Positions 52,457-64,000 of a stretch of DNA of 64,000 bases are shown here, piece after piece. The translations under genes were made by a program, and so were the position numbers. The stretch is from Aphrocallistes beatrix (lineage: Eukaryota > Porifera > Hexactinellida > Sceptrulophora > Aphrocallistidae). Position 1 is the first letter of the stretch; every line of letters starts with the position of its first letter. Under the pieces are notes generated by a model. It saw nothing but the letters and a program-made list of their open reading frames with translations, did not search any database and had not been told where the DNA came from. The stretch is taken from NCBI GenBank assembly GCA_963281255.1, contig OY725494.1:4849934-4913933 (forward strand). The letters run 5' to 3'.

Positions 52457-53852
52457 TTTAAAGTAAATATATTAGTCAATTTTGTAGCGTGAGAGTATTT
52501 AAAATTAATTGAATTCGTGCTGCTTGTTATATTTCTGCTCCATAGTATTGCTAATGTTCCATTTCTGTACACTATGCAATAATAAGATTTCGAATATTCT
52601 CTCCAGCTGAGATATTCCACCGGGGAACAGTCACAAGACATTTCTCACTTTCAAAACTAAACGCGCTCATATTGAAAATAAAATCTTTGAATTACAGAGA
52701 GAGGTATTGATGTCAGCCAGCACATGATCGTGCACAATTTGCTTGGTCATTCGTTTGAATTTACTTTCTACATTAACTGATCACTACAGATGTTCTATTG
52801 TAAAGTATTCAGTTTACCACATTAACAGAGATAAATCACTGCTTTCATTTCTACTATATTAATCCTAATGCCCAAATATGGAGTTCAGAATATCTCCATT
52901 ACTACGAATTCAGTTGTATTATTCATTATAGTCGCATATTGAGCGAATCTCCCTCCATCGTGATCGGATGCGATAATTTGAGGTCGTAGCAATTAGATGG
53001 CAATTAGATTTGGCATCAGCTGGACACAACATATCTTAACTACTCTATTCATGAATTTAACGAAGGTTACAAGTCGAAATTTTGTGAAAGCTATGCATTC
53101 CTGAGAATTCTTGAACAAGGGAGTTAAAAGTGTGGAGTGTGTCCGTTTGCAAAGAGCCCCATTTTTTCTAGTATCCGAATGGTAGAGAGGGATATTTTAG
53201 TTGCAGAAGGTTTACATCTCTTCTACCCTGGGTTTAAGACAACTACTATCTGAGGAAGGTAATTAAGCAAGTGACTTATTTGTAACTCCGTCAGTTTGTT
53301 TGAGTATATTTACAATTCTTATTTATAATATCTCTTCTAACAAATAATACATTTGCTCAGTGAAACTGAAACTAACACCTATAGAGTGTGCACATAATCC
53401 TTACTATTTCTTGGCTTCATAAGCTATTTCAAGGCCATTTTAATATCTCAACATGTCATTTCGAACATGCATATTTAGTAGTTTACATTGACCAATTAAA
53501 TGCATTTATTCCTAATTCAGTCCGTATAAAATGACGCAGTCATCTTTCCTATTGAATTGCGCTATTCAATAATGCAATTACGAATAATTAAATTCCAGTG
53601 AATCATAGTTTCAATTTAATCTGGTTTTGATGCTATAAATTTGCGAAGGCGAAAAGGTGATTCAATTATATTCAGTTCCAATTGTTTACTCTGCGCAACT
53701 TCAATAGTATACGTATATTCAACATCATTTAGAAAGCAATGTAAATAAGCACATTTATCATATTAAAACTCCTGCTGGCTTCTGTGTTGGATTTGCTGTG
53801 TAGTGATATGTGGATTGATTCGATACGCATTTTATGCATTGGTTTCTTCATG
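52457..53852. other. Intergenic
   Basis: No gene or recognised repeat up to bZIP gene 4. Confidence 0.4.
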
Positions 53853-54353
53853 TTATTGCTTCATCTTTTGTCTGAGTTCATTTATCTCTTCGACCAGCTG
53901 TTTGCGTTCACACTCCAACCTATCCTTCTCTTCCAGCATTCCCTCCAACACCTCTCTGTCCTTCACTTCACGGACTCGCTCATTCTGATCCCAGCACCGC
54001 TTAGCCAATCGTTTTCTGAGTCTCCGTTTCAGGAGTTTGATCTCTGACACTTGCTGCGGGGTGAGGGGAACTTGTCTCAGGAGAGAGTTCAGAGACTTGG
54101 CTCCGATCAGACGGAGAGCGTCTTCGTCGCTGAGCACGCGTAGGAGCTCTCTGTGTGGCGCACATGACCCTGTGTCCGCTAGCCACTGCTTCAAACTCTC
54201 CACACACTTCTCGTTCTCAGAAATGTGTCCGTTCTCGCTTGAAAAGTGTGAAACATCTGTTCCGACATTGAAATTACTTGAAATCTGATAGAAATCTCCA
54301 AAGTTAAATTCTCCGCACTGGAATCCATCTGAATATCCAAACTCAAAAGACAT
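53853..54353 (-). CDS. Divergent Maf/CNC-like bZIP protein 4
   Basis: 166 residues, intronless. The N-terminus is acidic and aromatic (FGYSDGFQCGEFNFGDFYQ). The rest is an extended homology region (LSDEDALRLIGAKSLNSLLR, VPLTPQQVSEIK), basic block LLKRRLRKRLAKRCWDQNER, and a leucine zipper with Leu at every seventh position (DRLECERKQLVEEINELRQK). The invariant bZIP Asn and Arg positions are Lys and Asp. Residues from FNVGTDVSHF to LVEEIN are identical to bZIP 5, including every silent site, and visibly GC-richer than the flanks. A TATATAAAG box is at 54408-54416. Confidence 0.75.
   Translation of the reverse strand: MSFEFGYSDGFQCGEFNFGDFYQISSNFNVGTDVSHFSSENGHISENEKCVESLKQWLADTGSCAPHRELLRVLSDEDALRLIGAKSLNSLLRQVPLTPQQVSEIKLLKRRLRKRLAKRCWDQNERVREVKDREVLEGMLEEKDRLECERKQLVEEINELRQKMKQ
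53881..54272. repeat. 392-bp identical inverted tract, left copy
   Basis: Reverse complement of 56989-57380 with no mismatch when read base by base. It lies wholly within the bZIP 4 coding region. Identity stops abruptly at both ends. Confidence 0.95.
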
Positions 54354-54407
54354 TTCAAATTTTATACTTTATTGTTTTTAGTTCTTGTTTCTTGAGAACA
54401 AAGTTTT

Positions 54408-54416
54408 CTTTATATA
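54408..54416 (-). promoter_or_regulatory. TATA box, bZIP 4
   Basis: TATATAAAG on the minus strand about 56 bases upstream of the ATG. Confidence 0.55.
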
Positions 54417-55077
54417 CTTGTGTACTAGAATGTTGTTATTTACTTTTCGCTATGTATCCCAAAATATTATTCAATTCTGGGTAGTTTGTTTCAATTTGGC
54501 TTATTATAATTGAAATTCTTGATTGGCACGTTCGTAGAGCAAATGAAAACTGAAAATACTCATAGCACACTCTCTAAGTCATTTGACTATTTTCTTGCTT
54601 TATACTTGTAATAAGTTTATATGTTTTTTGTGTACATTATTTTCATGATTGTTTTTGTGATTACAGATTTTTGATTTCTGATGTTAGATTTTTTTTCGTC
54701 CGGAAAAACGATTTTTAAATTCGTAGAATAATTCGTTTGTTGAATCGGATTTTATAATGAAAGTATTCGACACTATTGAATAACATTATCGATTTTACAG
54801 TCAGATGGCATAGTACTTTCATTAGTTAGAAATTGTAAGAACTAATTCTCAATTATTGGTCTAGTTGGCTATTCAAGTCTGTTAGAGTTCTCCTGTGGAT
54901 CCTTTCCCGATTACCTATTCGGGACCCAGGTCTCAAATGCCCGGCTATTGAAGGATTAATCAGATGTTGCATATAATGAAGAATCTTAACTCGTATCCAT
55001 CCTGTAAACTTTGAGGTTACTCGAAGAGTCTTATTCTATCCCTCTTACCAGTGTGGAAGCGGAAAGGTATTTCTGCA

Positions 55078-55249
55078 GGTAATGCAGAAATGGTTCGACT
55101 TTTTGAAAAAGGAAATAGTTCTAATTGCGGATTTAGGAAATAGTTCGACTTTTTATCATTAGGATTAATTGTGTGTTTTTTTGCGAACTATTTCCTTTTT
55201 TGGAAAGTCGAACTATTTCCGTTTTTTTGCGAAATATTTCCACCATACC
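55078..55249. mobile_element. GGTA..TACC hAT-like MITE, copy 2
   Basis: Ends GGTAATGCAGAAATGG / CCACCATACC with exact 8-bp duplication TTTCTGCA at 55070-55077 and 55250-55257. Same family as 12932-13082. Confidence 0.85.
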
Positions 55250-55257
55250 TTTCTGCA

Positions 55258-55911
55258 GTTGGATTATTAATACAAACCCCCCCTGGGTATTGTGTAACAA
55301 GAGACCCGAGAACTGAGTTTATAATTTGAGGAATAATCGACAGCGCTAGGTAGCTATCTGTCTGACAGTGCAGGTAGTCAATACAAACAGAACACACGAT
55401 ATTTCCAGTATTTTCCTACTAACAAACTTTTATTGATCTAACCACCCAAAACGGATATTGGTAGTTTACCTTAGAAAATAGGTTATTACTTAAACTTAAC
55501 ACTTTAATAGTGCATAGTTGTATGTACTACCTCCACAGTTGATGCTACATTCCATCTGCTGCTGAAACTAACCAATTGATTACTTACCTTTTTACGTTTC
55601 CCTACGCATGATATTTATTAATATTTCACATCATATTAATATGCTCAATATACATTATGGCATAAGTTCACTATTTCATCATGTTTTGCATACACATATC
55701 ATTATCTGAAAATCAGTTCGAACCGCATGCAGATTCTTGGAAAATTTGCTATTATTCAAAATGATGAGAAGAATTTAATTTGTTTTATTTCATCTTTCCA
55801 TTTCTCAAATGTTGTTCGGCAGATTAAATGCAGCTCTAGTAGTGCTAGAGGAATGGGAACTGTAAAATTGGGAGTTTTATGAATATGAACTTTGAAATCT
55901 GTACGGTTACT
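55258..55911. other. Intergenic
   Basis: No gene or recognised repeat between the two MITE families. Confidence 0.4.
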
Positions 55912-56575
55912 ACGGTATGATGGAAATAGTTCAACTAAAATGAGGAAATTGTTCGATTTTCCAAAATTCATTTCGGAAATGGTTCGACTGTCTGAAATGG
56001 AAATAGTTCGACTTTGCATAGATTGGTTCACCTCTTCGTGCAGTGACAGCTTATTGTAGGATGGTACAGCTATTTCAAAATTTCCTTCCCCATGATCATT
56101 ATTCGCTCTTAGAACCCTTAAAGATGTATCGATTTCCTTTTTCTGAGATCAGAATCTGCATCTCAGAATCATCTGAATAGAAGCAATTGCAGATTAATGC
56201 AAAAAGCCATAGAAATTTGTAATAAATTATTTCACACAATGGAATTATCCTAGTCATTCTCACAAATGGTTCGACTCACCAAAATAGGAAATAGTTCGAC
56301 TGATTTAGAGTTCTCCCGTCTGAACATATTGAATCCGAACTATCTCCATTTATGCAAAGAAAAGTCTAACTACAGTCGACTCCGCTTAATAGGGTCACAT
56401 CGGTCAGAGGACATTTTGACCCGATTAAGCGGAGAACCCTATTAACCGAAAATATTTTGTATTAGCTTCTATGTGTGAGAGCTATTCCGATCCTGCCAAA
56501 AGTGGCCCGATTAAGCGGAGTTGACTGTATTTCCTATTTTTGCAAAGTCGACCCTAAATTTCCACCAAATGAGGA
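55912..56575. mobile_element. Decayed GAAATAGTTCGAC-repeat element with nested pogo-like MITE
   Basis: Starts GGTATGATGGAAATAGTTC and carries many GGAAATAGTTCGAC subrepeats, related to the GGTA..TACC family but longer. It is split by a complete CAGTCGACTCCGC-family MITE at 56373-56527. No clear target duplication. Confidence 0.5.
56373..56527. mobile_element. pogo/Tigger-like MITE (CAGTCGACTCCGC family)
   Basis: TA|CAGTCGACTCCGC ... AGCGGAGTTGACTG|TA, nested in the preceding element. Confidence 0.8.
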
Positions 56576-56834
56576 ATACTCCCTTAAGGGTTCCTTCCTT
56601 TGAATATATTTACCACCAACAGATGTTTACATGTAACCTGAAAAAAAGGAATATTTTAAATAAGAAAATCTCCAATTTTTACGTAGTTTATTGTAACAAT
56701 ATCATTTAGACGCATCTTTCAACTTACATCAAGATCTGGACGTAGATGTTTTGCAATACACTGAAAGCTAATGAATAGTGAAGAATCTGTAGAATCTGTA
56801 TTTACAAAGTGGTCACATCAACAACAAGAAATAT

Positions 56835-56842
56835 ATATAAGG
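56835..56842 (+). promoter_or_regulatory. TATA box, bZIP 5
   Basis: TATATAAG about 66 bases upstream of the ATG at 56908. Confidence 0.55.
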
Positions 56843-56907
56843 CACAAGCATGTGATTTGAAAACAAGCATTTGGAAGAAACAACAATAATAACAATTCTA
56901 AACAACA

Positions 56908-57405
56908 ATGTCTTTTGAGTTTGGATATTCAGATGAATTTCAGGACGTAAAATTTGATTTTGGAGATTTCAATCAGATTTTAAATAGCTTCAATGTCGGA
57001 ACAGATGTTTCACACTTTTCAAGCGAGAACGGACACATTTCTGAGAACGAGAAGTGTGTGGAGAGTTTGAAGCAGTGGCTAGCGGACACAGGGTCATGTG
57101 CGCCACACAGAGAGCTCCTACGCGTGCTCAGCGACGAAGACGCTCTCCGTCTGATCGGAGCCAAGTCTCTGAACTCTCTCCTGAGACAAGTTCCCCTCAC
57201 CCCGCAGCAAGTGTCAGAGATCAAACTCCTGAAACGGAGACTCAGAAAACGATTGGCTAAGCGGTGCTGGGATCAGAATGAGCGAGTCCGTGAAGTGAAG
57301 GACAGAGAGGTGTTGGAGGGAATGCTGGAAGAGAAGGATAGGTTGGAGTGTGAACGCAAACAGCTGGTCGAAGAGATAAACACTCTAGAACAGAAGATTT
57401 TATAA
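56908..57405 (+). CDS. Divergent Maf/CNC-like bZIP protein 5
   Basis: 165 residues, intronless, inverted partner of bZIP 4. The first 27 residues differ at about one position in three (FGYSDEFQDVKFDFGDFNQI), as does the C-terminal end (NTLEQKIL), while the middle 130 residues are identical. Domain order is as in bZIP 4. Different promoters and 5' ends argue for two genes rather than an assembly duplicate. Confidence 0.75.
   Translation: MSFEFGYSDEFQDVKFDFGDFNQILNSFNVGTDVSHFSSENGHISENEKCVESLKQWLADTGSCAPHRELLRVLSDEDALRLIGAKSLNSLLRQVPLTPQQVSEIKLLKRRLRKRLAKRCWDQNERVREVKDREVLEGMLEEKDRLECERKQLVEEINTLEQKIL
56989..57380. repeat. 392-bp identical inverted tract, right copy
   Basis: Mirror of 53881-54272. 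The two copies are 2.7 kb apart and surrounded by unrelated DNA outside the coding regions. Confidence 0.95.
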
Positions 57406-58461
57406 TTGTATCTACTCTGAATGCCTCAGTTGCTTTGTATTGCTTGCAATGCTGCTATTAATAGCTTTCTTTAATGCAATAATAAATTTTAAAACATTAA
57501 TTTGAATTTCTGTGAAGTTTGTTTGCCTTAAGTAATAATTATGAATTTGCAAGTTTATATTCTCTCATTTTAATTGTTACTTCTTTAGTTCAACACTTAT
57601 TTTGGTTTATTTAATGCTATTCTCGTACATGCACTAACATGCTAATATGATACTATATTTAGTAGCACAATACTCGCTAATCCGAACACTTCATTCTTAG
57701 AATCAGAACAGTAAGAACAGAAATATAATCTTATCGGTCTCTACCTTCGAATCAATCTTTATAATATTCTTTGTTGTTAGAATATCTCTACCCAAAATAT
57801 TTTGTATCTACACAATGCTAGCACAGCATAATACTAGCAGCGGTTTTCAACCTTTTTTGGCTGTGGACCCCTTATAGCAATTTCCTATATTATGTGCCCC
57901 TCCCCCTCCTATTAACCGTAACAAGTGTTAATAGATGAACCAAAATATATTTTAAAATTATATCTTCTGTAAATATAGAATTGAAGACACACTTTAAGGT
58001 TGAATGGAACCATTTTCCTTGCTATTTTCCTGGAAAACCATAAAATCGCATTTCATTCATCTTTGAAATAGAAATTATTTCTGAACAGCTGATAATGCTC
58101 TAATACATCGTCCCAGAAGATCAGCATATTCCATGCTAGGTGGACTATCATTGAGTTCTCCCTGGGTGAGTCAGTAGAGCTATCTGCCGATAGGAAATTC
58201 CAGCATCCAATTTGTACCAACGCTACAATTTTCGGTTGTATGTAAAAAACCTTTTTTTATCAGTGCCGGTGGAAGTGGTCAGGCCAGTCAGGCCATAGCC
58301 TGACACTTATGTTAAGGCATAATACTAAAAGGCCTAGGAGCCCTGACCACTATACAGCTGCTTCAGCTGACCTTGATAATTTAAGGTGCATCAGCGTTAT
58401 AATATATCTGCTAAGATAAGGTGATTATATACAAGTGATGTGTTGTATATTCAAATAAATA
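57406..58461. other. Intergenic with MITE fragments
   Basis: 57664-57710 is a piece of the CAGTGCACCCTCGC family. 57838-57922 is the left half of a Charlie-type hAT MITE (CAGCGGTTTTCAACC). 58261-58310 has a CAGTGCCGGTGGAAGTGG hAT-like end. No gene. Confidence 0.5.
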
Positions 58462-58632
58462 CAGTCGACTCCGCTTAATAGGGTCACATCGGTCAGAGGA
58501 CATTTTGCCCCATTAAGCGGAGAACCCTATTAACCGAAAATATTTTGTATTAGCTCCTATGTGTGAGAGCTATTCTGGTCCTACCAAAAGTGGCCCGATT
58601 AAGCGGTTGACTCTATTAAGCGGAGTCGACTG
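58462..58632. mobile_element. pogo/Tigger-like MITE (CAGTCGACTCCGC family)
   Basis: Full-length, TA-flanked copy, 171 bp. Confidence 0.85.
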
Positions 58633-60893
58633 TATAAATATTCATTGCAAATAGTTCAACTTGTTTGTTTATCGTTTATAACCTTAAGTGACAAATCGAA
58701 TTACTGATAAACTCCTGCTATTTCTAGCAATCGTACTTTTGGCTTGTCAACAATTTGCAAATGTTTTCAAAACTTTTCTCCATCTTTATTTCTATGTAGT
58801 TAGGTTAGAATGGTATTGCCTGGCATAAGTGCAGTACATCTTCAGTCATTATTCCCCAAAAGACCGAACATACTTACAAATCTGGAGAATGTAAGCTAAT
58901 CCACCCCACATATCTTGGCGAAATACCTCCAGAGGAATCCAATCTTCTAATCTGTTCTAAATTTTATCGATTTTGCAGAAAGCTAAGTTTTGGGGAAAGT
59001 CATTTTATACACAATTCATAAATTAAACTAAAGAAGATGGGGAGAATTCTAGCAGAATATTTTGTGATTACATTGAAAATACATTGCTCAATTTTAGGAG
59101 AAACCATTGGAAAATCCATTCTTAAGAAAGGGACACATCTTATTGTATATATATACAATGCATTTAATACAAATGATGATATCCTGATCATAATGATGTA
59201 AACTGCAGTTGTATCCGTTTTAAATCTTATGGTGAGATAAATGTCCAATCGAATATCTAGTGTACCTCTGTATTAGCTGTAGAAACATTGTTGATGACTC
59301 AGTGAGAAGTGTCTTAACGATGTTTCCTGGGAACTCTGCATGTTGATTCATTGGCAGGCTGTATAGTGCAGAATTCCAGGTAGTGAGAATAATAATGGAG
59401 CTAAGCACTATTTGTCTATGCTGCAGTCAGTATGTGTATATAGCAGAGTATCGCTAAATCTCTTATGCTAGGATTGGATCATTTAATTGAACAATTTTTA
59501 AATGGGTCATGAATAATTTGTCTTAACTCGACACAATGACACTCTCAGAAGTGTTGGCTCGGTGGATTTATGAGTATCCAATGGGTATTCAATCAGATGA
59601 CACTGAAAATATTTAGTTTCACACTTCTAATTTTGGGACAAAATATTATATATAAACGCTAGGACTTCCCAATTATTATTAATTTTTTCATAGTGTATAG
59701 AATTCCCAGTACGTACTTACGGATAGTACATATTAATAATTCCTTCCCGAAGGGGTCTTATCCGAGTTCTACTGTATTTTCAAAAGATGATAGGGATTGG
59801 GATTCAAAGATTGGCCAATAGTTTTCGAGGGTGTAGGTAGAAGCGTAGCCAGGGTGTGGCACATAGGGCCTAGGCCGTAACCTCATAGGCTGTGCCCAAT
59901 AAAATTCACAAATTAGCATTGGGTGCCGCAACCCAAACTTGTGCTGGCTACGCCTTTGGGCTGGGAGGTTGGTTGGGTGAAGGTTCAGATTTTCGAATGT
60001 ATACTTTTATTGAGTACAATATCTCTAAACAAAAAAAATTCAAAATTTAGTGGAGACTAGCTTTCAACGGTGTTTATCAGTGATATATCCGGACATCGAA
60101 TTTTGGAGTGTTTTGCCGAGATTTGTCGAAATTATTTGTAGAAAATGCAAATTAATGTGATAAGAGAGTGGCACAAAAAGTGGCTCAGATGGACACAAAG
60201 TGTCCATGAGCCGCGCAGGAAATCTGCCACTATTTTGATGAGTAGGGAATTTTGCCTATCAAGTTAGGTTGCATTCAGTATTCTTACTAATTTATTCAAT
60301 TTTCCTATCGCGATGCTATTTCATATTTGCCTGTCTCGTCCTAACCTCTAAGCTATCTTGATACGTGCCACATTTGCTGCATTATTTTCAGTTCCAATTG
60401 TATATATTTTCATAAACGGATCAAGGAATGTTTCTCATTTCTATCGAGTAAACTGAAAATGAATTTATCTGCAGTAGAGCTGGAATGTCGCAAGTATTCT
60501 GTAAACTTTCACTGAATCGTCGTAGCTATCTCTACCAGCGTTGACCAATGATGTTCCTTGAATTTCACATTCTGACATTGTAATTTATCAGACCGAATCA
60601 CTTTCTTTAAAATTTCTTGTAATAAACAATTGCAATTTTGGTTTTTCAACATTTAGCACATCTCCCATTATAGAGGTGCCCTTTGGAATAACTGTATGTA
60701 ACCCCAGTATTTCTCTCCAGGTGATCCTAGCACCTGATAGGTATCCCTTTGTGGCATTTAATTAAATTTGTATTCCAAAGTGGAATCACACAATGTGTAT
60801 GAGTGTACTATTGTATCGTCTTGCAGTCCGATTTTGGAATTAATACTATAAACTTATAAACCCGAGGTGTAAAAATAGGCATATTAACATATG
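58633..60893. other. Intergenic
   Basis: AT-rich. 59825-59955 has ends GCGTAGCCAGGG / CTGGCTACGC and is probably a decayed hAT MITE. No gene seen. Confidence 0.45.
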
Positions 60894-61016
60894 TTAACCC
60901 GCGCTTGGCGAGGTGTTTGTTGCGTCATTTCCGGTTTAAGCCATTTTGGGCGGGGAAGCCATACAAGTTTGGGTCTTACTATAAATAGAAAAAACCACTA
61001 GCCAACCGAAGGTTAA
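60894..61016. mobile_element. piggyBac-like MITE, unit E
   Basis: TTAACCCGCGCTTGGCGAGG ... GCCAACCGAAGGTTAA, 123 bp, nearly identical to unit D (7824-7949). Confidence 0.8.
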
Positions 61017-61935
61017 TGTTCATCTACATTCTACACCATACATAATAGGATCCTACTACACGGTAAATCTGGTAAAATCTGACTGTTAGATATCACAGGA
61101 TCGTTTGTACGGACATTTTCACACTCACCAAATCATATTGACTTTCAGAACAGCTTAATTCTTAAAGTTATGTGCTGGTCTCTCTAGCTAATGCATAATA
61201 TACGTACAGCTACATCTACCCAAAATATGGTGCGAATTTGGTATTTTCCCATTTTACTATCAAAGACCTCCCAAAAAAAGTTATATTTCCACATATTATA
61301 ATATGTAGATTCGTAATTTGAAACCCTCGTTTTTGATTGGCTAAGTTTAAACATGAAAATGGCGTAATAATGTCAATACATTTTAATTAATCCAGAAATG
61401 TTCAATCTTTTTCCAATGAAAATGTAAATTCATTGTTGATGCTTATGGTTTTACAATATTATGATAAATGACTATTATTATATTTTTTATAACCTGTAGA
61501 AAATATTTCACTTTTTAAACGCTTAGAAATATCGAAATAAAGTATTGGAAGCAGATATTTTGCTGACAGTCCTCCAACGAAGTTTTTGATAAGTTTGCCG
61601 ATTCATGAATCCACACAGCTTTATAGTAATTAATTAATGAGATTAGTAATATAGTGTTTGATGTATCAGCAGTTATGCAACACGTAAGACACTAAGACTA
61701 CTTTGGAAAGTTACTACCTGAATCAGTTAACCAAAAGTGCACTGATAATATTCATTTTTGTTTGGCAATAGAATGGATTGTGCCACTTTAGGAAATATAA
61801 GTGTTCTGATGAAAAGACAATCTCCAAAACCGAGTATTTTTGATGAAATATTTCTCAAAATTCAATGATAGATTTCTCTTATTCTAAGAAATTTTACTTC
61901 AATTTTCAAGAGCTTCGTATGTATAGGGTATTCCA
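61017..61935. other. Intergenic
   Basis: No gene or recognised repeat. Confidence 0.4.
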
Positions 61936-62058
61936 GGTATGGTGGAAATGGTTCGACTTTCCAAAAAAGGAAATAGTTCACATAAAACCACATTAATCCT
62001 AATGATAAAATGTCGAACTATTTCTTTTTCGAAAAGTCAAACCATTTCCGCATTACTG
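61936..62058. mobile_element. GGTA..TACC hAT-like MITE, copy 3
   Basis: GGTATGGTGGAAATGG ... CCATTTCCGCATTACTG with 8-bp duplication GTATTCCA at 61928-61935 and 62059-62066. In opposite orientation to copies 1 and 2. Confidence 0.8.
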
Positions 62059-64000
62059 GTATTCCACTATGTAGAATCCCATTCATACTTGTATTGAGAG
62101 TAGTCCATGAATCACTAACGTATATAATAAACACATTCCACACTCTAACTGCGTTTCCATGGAGCTGCACTAGCACTCTGTCGACCGACATATTTTTGTG
62201 GAGGTTAGTGAGAATAAATAAATTTGCGACGGTCACACCGAAACTTCATCGATGAGACATGATCCCAGATACAAAATTTGATAGATACCAGACTGTTAGA
62301 TTCTGAAGGAAGGCATGTAACACGCACTAATGTAGTTTACCGTCATACATTCAATTAGAACATCTCCCAATAGAAATTAACAATTGAGAAAGACTGAATT
62401 ATGAATTAGCTTTGTTAAGATTATTGGAGAGTTTGCAACTATTTGTGTCTTGTTGCTAAACCAAATTGATTACTTCATTTCATTAGCTTAAACCTACTTC
62501 AATTTCATCAAACGTAGTTATAATTTTTGGTGACATTTTCAGTGTTACAATATGCTTTTGATGAATTCTGCAAAAAAAGGTTTTTAATTTTAAAATTTAT
62601 TATATCAATTTTCAATACATTATGTAGTTATATTGATACCACAAAAGTTTCATGATTTAATATTATATCATTAGGACACTTTTGCCTTGGATTCTACCGT
62701 CGGTGCCATCATCTACAATCATGAAAATACCACTTTAATCAACTGAAATGCTCATTGGTTGGCTGATGCAACTTTTAAATATTAAACATTAATTTCAATA
62801 ATTTTATTTTTGCAGAAAACGGTTCAAGTACAATGGAACTAATAATCTTTTGATAAAGTCTCGATCGAATATCTAATTTGTGACTGATATTTCTTGTACG
62901 GACTGGGTATCTCAATTGATTATTTATGGAGTTTCAAATCTCAGCTGCTACAATGTAACCCAATCAGTTGACAGAGTTTGATAATACGTCTGTCTACGCT
63001 GTAGCAATGATCTCGCAATGAGAACACTTCTGTCCACTGTTCTTTCTTACTTTCATTATGCAATTCTATTGGCTGATACTATCTGGTTACATCGAGCTGA
63101 TGTGTTCAGTATCTCTCATCTTACTCGAGAATAACGTATACGACTGAGAGTAGCTTCCAGCCAATCAATTTCCTACGTCGACAGAGTTTCCATATTCTTA
63201 TCCGGTGTGATAACCTAACTGATGAGCCAATCGGATCAAAGACTTAAGATTATAATTAAATGTAAATGAATCACAGAGTAATTAAGGCGGGTAATAGTTT
63301 TATATGACATTGATAAATAATAGAAAATATAGAATTCTTATGGTTGCCATGTTACTAATTATAGCTTCTGCCTTAAGCACACAAGTCTCTATGGAGTCTT
63401 CTGATCTTGAAATTAGTTCCATTGCACTTACACAGCATAGACAAATCACATTGATTAGTCGATATATCTTAGCAACTTTCTATTTATAATTTTGTTTAAA
63501 ATAAGAAAAAAAGTTAAGACTTTCTGAGTTATACATTCTATTTCCGTAAAAGGCTAACACAATGTTTATGTTTTTTGATTTCACACTGAAGTAATCTTTT
63601 CTGAGTTGAAATTGAATGCGATTTGGTTCCAATTCGTTATCAATAGTTCCGTTTCGTTATAGTTTTGGATACAAATGAATTTTACTCTTCAAAAGGTTCA
63701 AACGAATAATTTAAATTTCGAGGAAAAATTCTTCTCCTTACTAACCAGATATATCTTAAATCAAAATATACATACTCTGTATGCAACCAAATCATCGCAT
63801 TTCGTTCTAAGTTAACTCAATGCTACCTCAACTTTCTAGAAATTATGTTTCACACCATAATGTCAATTTTAATTAGATTATAAAGATGTTCTAGCTCAAT
63901 ATGTGAGTACTAAGGATAATATGATGGACTATTAACGATTTCAGTCATAACAAATTCCTTGTGGTCTGAAATCATGTCATGTAGCGAGTAGGATCCTGTG
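62059..64000. other. Intergenic to window end
   Basis: No gene supported. Small open frames here look like chance. Nothing else recognised. Confidence 0.4.

Noticed and set aside
1-64000. Retrovirus-like, LTR or Polinton elements
   Set aside because: No LTR pair, primer-binding site, gag/pol/capsid signature or long terminal repeats with viral genes were seen.

Overview
The window looks like animal nuclear DNA: AT-rich, with spliced genes (FAD synthase with two introns, a Pro/Gly-rich gene with at least four exons, a probable 5'UTR intron on a metalloprotease), TATA-box single-exon genes, and a very dense load of short DNA transposons. I cannot name the species. Bilaterian landmarks are absent and an early-branching invertebrate such as a sponge is possible, but that is a guess. 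There is one assembly gap of 200 N at 11102-11301.

Layout. 1-4300 is a transposon field: decayed hAT-like, LINE and P/THAP9-like fragments, an 8-bp-TSD element and three TTAA-bounded units. 4310-10470 is a recent tandem duplication (two ~2.5 kb copies) carrying two almost identical Golgi-type glycosyltransferase-like genes. 11302-14858 is a large palindrome with two divergently transcribed copies of a multi-pass receptor-like membrane protein; their predicted extracellular parts differ while membrane helices and intergenic DNA are nearly identical. 15717-17273 holds the first exons of a Pro/Gly/Tyr-rich, possibly DAZAP2-like gene. 19194-22770 is a type II membrane zinc metalloprotease gene whose reading frame is split by one in-frame TAA. 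24563-25366 is an NHL-repeat beta-propeller gene. 31715-34720 is a three-exon FAD synthase (FLAD1) gene. 37558-38605 is a 28-bp minisatellite. From 36.5 to 57.4 kb lie five small intronless genes of one divergent Maf/CNC-like bZIP family; two of them share a 392-bp perfectly identical inverted core. 57.4-64 kb shows only repeats and sequence I cannot assign.

Most intergenic and intronic space is short non-autonomous DNA elements: hAT-like with 8-bp target duplications, pogo/Tigger-like with TA sites, piggyBac-like with TTAA sites, foldbacks, and a Helitron-like family with 5' TCTTATATATTAAA and a GC-rich 3' hairpin ending in CTTG. I saw no retrovirus-like, LTR or Polinton element, no tRNA or rRNA gene, and no CRISPR array.

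The genes do not form one pathway. The most unusual signals are the bZIP cluster, where the invariant basic-region Asn and Arg look replaced by Lys and an acidic residue in all five members; the identical inverted core shared by two of them; and the palindromic receptor pair whose divergence is concentrated in outward-facing segments.
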